A stretch of DNA of 64,000 nt, taken from assembly GCA_965249685.1 (NCBI GenBank), contig CBDFMN010000003.1:434001-498000 (forward strand). Direction: 5' to 3'. The position numbers and the translations under genes were made by a program. Origin of the DNA: RH-AL1 sp965249685 (GTDB taxonomy: Bacteria > Pseudomonadota > Alphaproteobacteria > Rhizobiales > Beijerinckiaceae). The notes under the pieces were generated by a model that was given only the letters and a program-made list of their open reading frames with translations, searched no databases and was not told where the DNA came from. Shown here one piece after another: positions 58,854 through 64,000 of this stretch; position 1 is the first letter of the stretch, and each line of letters opens with the position of its first letter.

Positions 58854-59594
58854 ATGTTCGATCTCTCAGGCAAGACCGCTCTCGTCACCGGCGCCAGCGG
58901 CGGCATAGGCCGCGCGATCGCCGCGGCCTTGCACGCGCAGGGAGCCGCGGTCGTGCTGTCGGGCACACGACGCGACGCGCTCGAAGATTTGGCGGCCCAC
59001 CTCGGTTCGCGCGCGCTCGTCGTTCTCTGCGACCTCGCCGACGGCGCGGCCGTGGAAGGTCTCGTCCCCGCCGCCGAGGCCGCGGCGGACGCGCCGGTCG
59101 ACATTCTCGTCAACAACGCTGGCATCACCCGCGACAACCTCGCCATGCGGATGAAGGACGAGGAGTGGGACCGCGTCCTGGCCGTCAACCTCACCACCGG
59201 CTTCCGCCTCGTGCGGACCTGCTTGAAGGGGATGATGCGCCGTCGCTACGGCCGCATCATCGCCGTGACGTCGGTGGTGGGCACCGTAGGGAACGCGGGC
59301 CAGGCCAACTACGCGGCCTCGAAAGCCGGCACCGTCGGCATGATCAAGAGTGTCGCCGCCGAGGCGGCCGCGCGCAACGTGACCGCCAACTGCATCGCGC
59401 CTGGCTTCATCGAGACGCCGATGACGGACGTGCTCAACGAGAAGCAGAAGGCGGGTATTCTCGGCGCCGTGCCGATGGGACGCCTGGGGCAGGGGAGCGA
59501 CGTGGCGGCCGCGGCCGTCTACTTGGCGAGTGCCGAGGCCGCCTACGTGACCGGTCAGACCCTCCACGTCAATGGTGGAATGGCAATGATCTGA
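58854..59594 (+). CDS. fabG: 3-oxoacyl-ACP reductase
   Basis: FabG reduces 3-ketoacyl-ACP with NADPH. The 246-residue SDR has ALVTGASGGIGRAIAAAL, ILVNNAGITRDNLAMRMKDE and the catalytic segment SVVGTVGNAGQANYAASKAG, ending with the usual YVTGQTLHVNGGMAMI. The ribosome site AGAGGCCTCT is a perfect 10-base palindrome just before the ATG. A 249-bp gap follows before acpP; it contains no other gene. Confidence 0.96.
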   Translation: MFDLSGKTALVTGASGGIGRAIAAALHAQGAAVVLSGTRRDALEDLAAHLGSRALVVLCDLADGAAVEGLVPAAEAAADAPVDILVNNAGITRDNLAMRMKDEEWDRVLAVNLTTGFRLVRTCLKGMMRRRYGRIIAVTSVVGTVGNAGQANYAASKAGTVGMIKSVAAEAAARNVTANCIAPGFIETPMTDVLNEKQKAGILGAVPMGRLGQGSDVAAAAVYLASAEAAYVTGQTLHVNGGMAMI

Positions 59595-59843
59595 GGGGTT
59601 TATAGGGTAGGCCGCGCGAGGCAGCCCCTCGCAAAGCGTGGAGATCCGTGGTAGCCAGCTTGGCCCGAAGGGCGGAGATGGCCGTAAAAATCCCGCCGAT
59701 GTGGAAAGTCCAGGCTCGACGCCGCCTTTCTCCATCTCTAGTGAAGACTTGAACAGTTCGGGTGCCAGCAACCGGAACGCGGATGCGAAGCATCGGCGGC
59801 GATGGTCAGAGGCTTCCGCGACAATGAAGGATAGGGAAAGACT

Positions 59844-60086
59844 ATGAGCGACGTCGCCGAGCGCGTGAAGAAGATCGTCATCGAGCATCTTGGTGTCGAT
59901 GCCGACAAGGTGGTCGACAACGCGAATTTCATCGAGGATCTCGGGGCCGACTCGCTCGACACCGTGGAACTCGTCATGGCCTTCGAGGAGGAGTTCAGCG
60001 TCGAGATCCCCGACGACGCGGCCGAGACGATCGTCACCGTCGGTGACGCCGTGCGTTTCCTCGACAAGGCGACTGCCGCCTCCTGA
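59844..60086 (+). CDS. acpP: Acyl carrier protein
   Basis: AcpP carries growing acyl chains on 4'-phosphopantetheine. The 80-residue acidic protein has the attachment Ser in EDLGADSLDTVELVMAFEEE and the usual four-helix length. The 249-bp upstream gap makes a private promoter likely, although none was identified with confidence. A large hairpin lies 19 bp after the stop, which fits separate, abundant acpP mRNA. Confidence 0.97.
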   Translation: MSDVAERVKKIVIEHLGVDADKVVDNANFIEDLGADSLDTVELVMAFEEEFSVEIPDDAAETIVTVGDAVRFLDKATAAS

Positions 60087-60104
60087 GGCGCCACGCGCGC
60101 ATCG

Positions 60105-60142
60105 GCTCCGCGCGTTGCGACCTTGCAGGGTCGGCGCGGAGC
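60105..60142 (+). terminator. Long hairpin between acpP and fabF
   Basis: Outer arms GCTCCGCGC (60105-60113) and GCGCGGAGC (60134-60142), and inner arms CGACC (60118-60122) and GGTCG (60129-60133), form a nearly continuous stem with one four-base bulge. No T-run follows, so it may stabilise the acpP mRNA end or only partly end transcription before fabF. Confidence 0.5.
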
Positions 60143-60257
60143 GGAGCAGGGAGCGCCGGCCCCTGGATGCGCCGACGAACCGGTCTGCCCTTTTCGCCAG
60201 ATCGGTGGTCCGCGGTGCATCGTCCGGACCTTTGGCACCAATCACTTCAAGGGCATC

Positions 60258-61517
60258 ATGCGAAGGGTCGTTGTCACAGGTCTGGGAATGGTCTCGCCGC
60301 TCGCCAACGGGGTGGAGGCCACTTGGAAGCGCTTGATCGCTGCCGAAAGCGGCGCCGCCCGGATCGAGGGTTTCCAGATCGACGACCTGGCTTGCCAGGT
60401 TGCCATGCAAGTCCCGTACGGGGACGGTACGCTGGGGACCTTCAATCCCGACCAGTGGATGGAGCCGAAGGAACAGCGCAAGGTCGACGACTTCATTCTC
60501 TACGCCGTCGCCGCAGCCACCCAGGCCCTCAGCGACGCCGGGTGGAAGCCGACGTCCTACCAGGACCAGATCGAAACGGGCGTGATCTTCGGTTCGGGAA
60601 TCGGCGGCCTCGGCGGCATCTACGAGCAATCGGTGGTTCTGCGCGAGAAAGGCCCGCGACGTGTCTCGCCGTTCTTCGTCACAGGCCGAATCATCAACCT
60701 GACGAGCGGCTACGTCTCCATCATGCATCAGCTCAAGGGCCCCAACCACGCCGTCGTCACGGCCTGTTCTTCGGGGACCCATGCGATCGGCGACGCGGCG
60801 CGCCTCATCGCGCTGGGCGACGCCGAGGTGATGGTGGCGGGCGGTGCGGAATCGGCCGTCAACCGAATCGGCATCGCCGGATTCTCGGCCTGCCGCGCGC
60901 TTTCGACCGGCTTCAACGATCGTCCCGCGGAGGCCTCGCGTCCGTTCGACCGCGACCGCGACGGGTTCGTGATGGGCGAGGGCGCCGGCGCTCTCGTCCT
61001 AGAGGAGTACGAGCACGCCAAGGCGCGCGGGGCGCGGATGTATGCCGAGGTGATCGGTTACGGCATGTCGGGCGACGCCTATCATATCACGGCGCCCATG
61101 GAGACGGGCGACGGTGCCTTCCGCGCGATGAAGGCGGCGATAAAGCGGGCCGGGATCGCGCCGGCCGACATCGACTACATCAATGCCCATGGGACTTCGA
61201 CGCCACTCGGCGACGAGATCGAGCTCAATACGGTCCAGCGCCTAATGGGCGAGGACAGCACCGCTTCTATGTCCTCGACGAAGTCGGCCATCGGCCACCT
61301 GCTCGGCGCGGCGGGGGCGGTGGAGGCGGTGTTCAGCATCCTCGCCCTGCGCGACCAGATTGTGCCGCCGACCCTGAACCTCCACAACCCGCCCGATTTC
61401 GCCCGCATCGATCTCGTACCGCACGAGTCCCGCCGCCGCGGGGTGGAGTTTGTGCTGTCGAACTCCTTCGGTTTCGGGGGGACGAACGCCTGCCTGATCA
61501 TGACTCATGTCCAATGA
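60258..61517 (+). CDS. fabF: 3-oxoacyl-ACP synthase II
   Basis: FabF elongates acyl-ACP with malonyl-ACP. The 419-residue thiolase-fold enzyme begins RRVVVTGLGMVSPLANGVEA. It has the Cys nucleophile in VVTACSSGTHAIGDAARL and the two histidines in NAHGTSTPLGDEIE and KSAIGHLLGAAGAVEAVFS. AAGGG five bases before 60258 sets the start; earlier in-frame ATG sequence is intergenic. It is fourth in the fab cluster. Confidence 0.96.
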   Translation: MRRVVVTGLGMVSPLANGVEATWKRLIAAESGAARIEGFQIDDLACQVAMQVPYGDGTLGTFNPDQWMEPKEQRKVDDFILYAVAAATQALSDAGWKPTSYQDQIETGVIFGSGIGGLGGIYEQSVVLREKGPRRVSPFFVTGRIINLTSGYVSIMHQLKGPNHAVVTACSSGTHAIGDAARLIALGDAEVMVAGGAESAVNRIGIAGFSACRALSTGFNDRPAEASRPFDRDRDGFVMGEGAGALVLEEYEHAKARGARMYAEVIGYGMSGDAYHITAPMETGDGAFRAMKAAIKRAGIAPADIDYINAHGTSTPLGDEIELNTVQRLMGEDSTASMSSTKSAIGHLLGAAGAVEAVFSILALRDQIVPPTLNLHNPPDFARIDLVPHESRRRGVEFVLSNSFGFGGTNACLIMTHVQ

Positions 61518-61541
61518 TGCCTGCGGCGTACGATCGTGTTA

Positions 61542-61571
61542 GAAAGCGTGCGGGGCGTCGCCCCCGCTTTC
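61542..61571 (+). terminator. Terminator-like hairpin after fabF
   Basis: GAAAGCG and CGCTTTC (61542-61548, 61565-61571) with an inner GGGGC/GCCCC stem (61552-61556, 61560-61564), a three-base bulge and a three-base loop form a stable hairpin 25 bp after fabF. It is followed by GCCATCTTGG, not a T-run. Confidence 0.5.
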
Positions 61572-61634
61572 GCCATCTTGGCGGTTAGTCTGTAGCGGCG
61601 CATAAGCGCGCGCTGAACGAGAGTGCGTCTGCGT

Positions 61635-63395
61635 ATGAGCGCTTTGCTTCCTCCCTACGGATCAGGAGCCGCGCCCGCCGTTACGGACGGCCTCTCGTCG
61701 AACCGCACCCCGCTCGGACGCAGAATGACGCCGCAAAGCCCCAACGAAGCCCTTCAGCCGGACGCCGCTCCGCCACCGCCGCCCTCGCCGCCGCCGAGCC
61801 GGAAGCGCCGCCGCCTCTCGGCCCTGAGCGGCTTTCTATCCTTTCTGCTTATCGGCGCAGTCGGCGCCATGATGGCGGCGGTCTGGGGCGCGCACCGGCT
61901 GCGGGAGCCCGGCCCGCTGACAGCCGACAAGGTTGTCTTCATCCAGAAAGGCAACACCGACGACATCGTCGATCGGCTGGCGGAGCAGGGCGTCGTCGAC
62001 AGTCCCTTCGCGATCCGCGTCGCGCTCTTCACCAAGATGCTGAAGGGCGAGAAGGAGTCACTCAAGTCAGGCGAGTACCTCTTCAGGCAGCAGGCGAGCA
62101 TCGACGAGGTGTTGGGCACTCTCGTTGCCGGCAAGCAGATCCTGCATGCGATCACGATCCCCGAGGGACTGACCAGCCAGCAGATCATGCAGCGCCTGCA
62201 GGACAGCGACGTGCTCGTCGGCGACATGCGGGACGTGCCGAAGGAAGGTGCCATCCTGCCGGAGACCTACAAGGTCTCGCGCGGAACCGCCCGCAGCGAT
62301 CTGCTCAACAAAATGAGGCAGGACCAGCGCCGCGTCATCGAGCAGATCTGGGCACGGCGCGCCCCGGACCTGCCGCTGCGATCGCCCTACGAGATGGTGA
62401 CGCTCGCCTCTATCGTCGAGAAGGAAACGGGCAAGGCCGACGAGCGCTCGCGCGTCGCCGGCGTGTTCATCAACCGGCTGCGCAAGCGCATGCGGCTGCA
62501 GTCCGATCCGACGATCGTCTACGGTCTCGTCGGCGGCCAGGGCACGCTCGGCCATTCCATCTCGCGTTCGGAGCTCGACAAGCCGACGCCCTACAACACC
62601 TACACGATCGACGGTCTGCCGCCGGGGCCCATCGACAATCCCGGCCGCGCGGCGCTCGAGGCGGTCGCCAACCCCTCGCGCACCGGCGACCTCTACTTCG
62701 TCGCCGACGGCACGGGCGGCCACGCCTTCGCCGAAACGGTCGACCAGCATGTCCGGAACGTCCAGCGCTGGCGGCAGATCGAGCGCGATGCCAAGGACAA
62801 GAACGGCGTCGGCGACATCGACAAGGTGACTCCCTCCGTCACGCCGGGCGTGAGCGCCCCGCGTCCCAACCAGCGCAGCCAGGCCTCCGACCCGATCTTC
62901 GGCGACTTGGCGACCGGATTCGACGCCACCTCCCGGTCGCGGCTGGCCTCCTTCGGCGATCCACTCAACGCGCAGGTCGCGTCCGTCGGCGATGCGTTCC
63001 CCTCGCCCACCAAGGCAGGCCCGACCAAGGCCGACGTCAAGGCCGGAGCGGGCGTCAAGGTCGCCAAGGTTCCGCGTGTCCCGACCTTGTCCATGAGACC
63101 TGGACTGGACGCCATAGGCCTCTCGATCCCCGGCGCGCGGCCCTCTGCCGTTGGCGTGCTGGACGGTCCGGTCAATTCGGTGAGCGACGATCCTGCTCCT
63201 TCCAATGGCACCGATGCCGTCCCTCAGGCCGGCGTGGCGGTCGCCCAGATGGCCATGGCCGGCACGCGCAGCCCGCCCGAGCACCCAAAAATCTTCGACG
63301 CGTCCGAGGGGACGGCCATGGACCCGTTGCGTGCCCGCGGCTACGACCTCAACTCTGCCAAGACGGTCCCGGACTTCAGCAAGCCCATTCCTTAG
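61635..63395 (+). CDS. mltG: Endolytic murein transglycosylase MltG
   Basis: MltG cleaves nascent glycan strands in the inner membrane and helps set chain length. A polar, proline-rich N-terminus with a basic patch (SRKRRRLSALSG) precedes one membrane helix at about residues 66-88. The YceG/LytM-like domain (VFIQKGNTDDIVDRLAEQGV) and the catalytic Glu in TLASIVEKETGKADERSRVA follow. Beyond about residue 385 there is a 200-residue low-complexity tail, making it 586 residues against about 340 in E. coli. GTG at 61623 is an alternative start. The fabF-mltG-yicC order is common in Rhizobiales. Confidence 0.93.
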   Translation: MSALLPPYGSGAAPAVTDGLSSNRTPLGRRMTPQSPNEALQPDAAPPPPPSPPPSRKRRRLSALSGFLSFLLIGAVGAMMAAVWGAHRLREPGPLTADKVVFIQKGNTDDIVDRLAEQGVVDSPFAIRVALFTKMLKGEKESLKSGEYLFRQQASIDEVLGTLVAGKQILHAITIPEGLTSQQIMQRLQDSDVLVGDMRDVPKEGAILPETYKVSRGTARSDLLNKMRQDQRRVIEQIWARRAPDLPLRSPYEMVTLASIVEKETGKADERSRVAGVFINRLRKRMRLQSDPTIVYGLVGGQGTLGHSISRSELDKPTPYNTYTIDGLPPGPIDNPGRAALEAVANPSRTGDLYFVADGTGGHAFAETVDQHVRNVQRWRQIERDAKDKNGVGDIDKVTPSVTPGVSAPRPNQRSQASDPIFGDLATGFDATSRSRLASFGDPLNAQVASVGDAFPSPTKAGPTKADVKAGAGVKVAKVPRVPTLSMRPGLDAIGLSIPGARPSAVGVLDGPVNSVSDDPAPSNGTDAVPQAGVAVAQMAMAGTRSPPEHPKIFDASEGTAMDPLRARGYDLNSAKTVPDFSKPIP

Positions 63396-63432
63396 CGGCC
63401 GATGCCGGCGGGTCCGCTTGGAGGGGATTGCC

Positions 63433-64000
63433 ATGATCAACAGCATGACAGGCTTCGCCGCGGCGTCGGGCCAAACCGCGTCCGGCCGCTGGTCCTGGGA
63501 GATCAAGACGGTCAACGCCAAAGGGTTGGACCTGCGGCTGCGCCTGCCACCCGGCTTCGACGCCATCGAGGGCGAGGCCCGCAAGCTCGTCGGTGCGCGC
63601 CTCGTCCGCGGCGCATGCCACGCGACCCTGACGGTGTCCCGCGACGCGCTCCCCACCCCTGTGCACGTCAACCTCGAAGCCCTGTCCGCCTTGATCGGAG
63701 CGCTTCAGTCCCTCGCCCTGCCGCCGACGATCGGGCCGGCGTCGCTCGATGGCTTGCTCGGCATCCGCGGCGTGGTCGAGACGGGCGAGCCGGCGCAGGA
63801 CCGGGCCGCGGCGGAGGCGCTTCGCGCCGCCACGCTCGCCGGTTTGCGCGAGGCGCTCGGCGCCTTGGCCGCGACACGCGCGAGCGAGGGCGCGGCGCTG
63901 CTGACCGTGCTGAGCGAGCGCCTGGACAGCATCGGCCGGCTCGTCGCCCAGGCGGACCACGCGCCTCAGCGGCAGCCGGCCGCGATTGCTGAAAAGCTCC
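63433..64000 (+). CDS. YicC family endoribonuclease, partial
   Basis: The gene runs off the right edge with 189 complete codons visible of an expected 290 or so. The N-terminus MINSMTGFAAASG and the segment WEIKTVNAKGLDLRLRLPPG are diagnostic of the YicC/YloC family, recently shown to have endoribonuclease activity in E. coli. A strong GGAGGGG site lies just before the ATG. It follows mltG by 37 bp; gmk usually comes next in this order but is outside the window. Confidence 0.93.
   Translation, partial: MINSMTGFAAASGQTASGRWSWEIKTVNAKGLDLRLRLPPGFDAIEGEARKLVGARLVRGACHATLTVSRDALPTPVHVNLEALSALIGALQSLALPPTIGPASLDGLLGIRGVVETGEPAQDRAAAEALRAATLAGLREALGALAATRASEGAALLTVLSERLDSIGRLVAQADHAPQRQPAAIAEKL

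Overview
The window is GC-rich chromosomal DNA, about two thirds G+C, from an alphaproteobacterium. It is most likely a member of the Hyphomicrobiales (Rhizobiales), close to the Methylobacteriaceae/Beijerinckiaceae type of genome. The gene order is the evidence: erpA | dgt-argS-SPOR-nagZ-scpA-scpB-tatABC-serS-surE-pcm, then guaB-MAPEG-rsmB-guaA, then cvpA-purF, radA, alr, dnaB, rplI-DUF2232-rpsR-rpsF, and fabD-fabG-acpP-fabF-mltG-yicC. I know these strings from that order. No rRNA, tRNA, CRISPR array, insertion sequence, integrase or phage gene was seen, and no stretch above 300 bp lacks a gene.

Layout. 1-14.5 kb: a partial exported protein and erpA on the minus strand, then a long plus-strand housekeeping run for dNTP control, arginyl- and seryl-tRNA synthesis, peptidoglycan recycling, chromosome condensation, Tat export and protein/nucleotide repair. 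14.6-30.5 kb: a more mixed stretch with a chemoreceptor, an NlpD/DipM-like LytM lipoprotein, two cobalamin nucleotide-loop genes, an S10-type peptidase, a membrane histidine kinase, a UDG-like protein, a caspase-fold protein lacking both catalytic residues, Ppx/GppA, RlmE and a drug-efflux MFS. 30.7-37.4 kb: the guanine nucleotide block guaB...guaA, with an inserted spore-photoproduct-lyase-family radical SAM gene. 37.5-42.3 kb: an accessory block (SDR/AraC divergon, DUF3455 protein, short CDF-like membrane protein, DUF5666-like protein, and an exported protein built from two copies of a four-cysteine domain). 42.4-54 kb: YfgM-like protein and Der, then a minus-strand run (PCuAC chaperone, SDR, PurF, CvpA, RadA, Alr, DnaB, a PanE-like protein). 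53.7-56.4 kb: the S6/S18/L9 ribosomal operon with a visible promoter and a candidate leader hairpin. 56.5-64 kb: an MFS gene and the fatty-acid/cell-wall cluster, ending in a partial yicC.

Together the window encodes mostly core functions: purine synthesis (PurF, GuaB, GuaA), type II fatty-acid synthesis (FabD, FabG, AcpP, FabF), replication and repair (DnaB, RadA, Dgt, ScpAB), translation (ArgS, SerS, S6, S18, L9, Der, RlmE, RsmB-like) and envelope work (NagZ, Alr, MltG, SPOR, NlpD-like, Tat). I found no convincing new multi-gene system. The best leads are single genes: the inactive caspase-fold protein with a C-terminal VQTG-type repeat, the duplicated four-cysteine exported protein, the SPL-family enzyme in a non-sporulating lineage with a 15-bp minisatellite at its 5' end, and the LytM protein lacking metal ligands. 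Functions are inferred from sequence reading alone; no database search was run.
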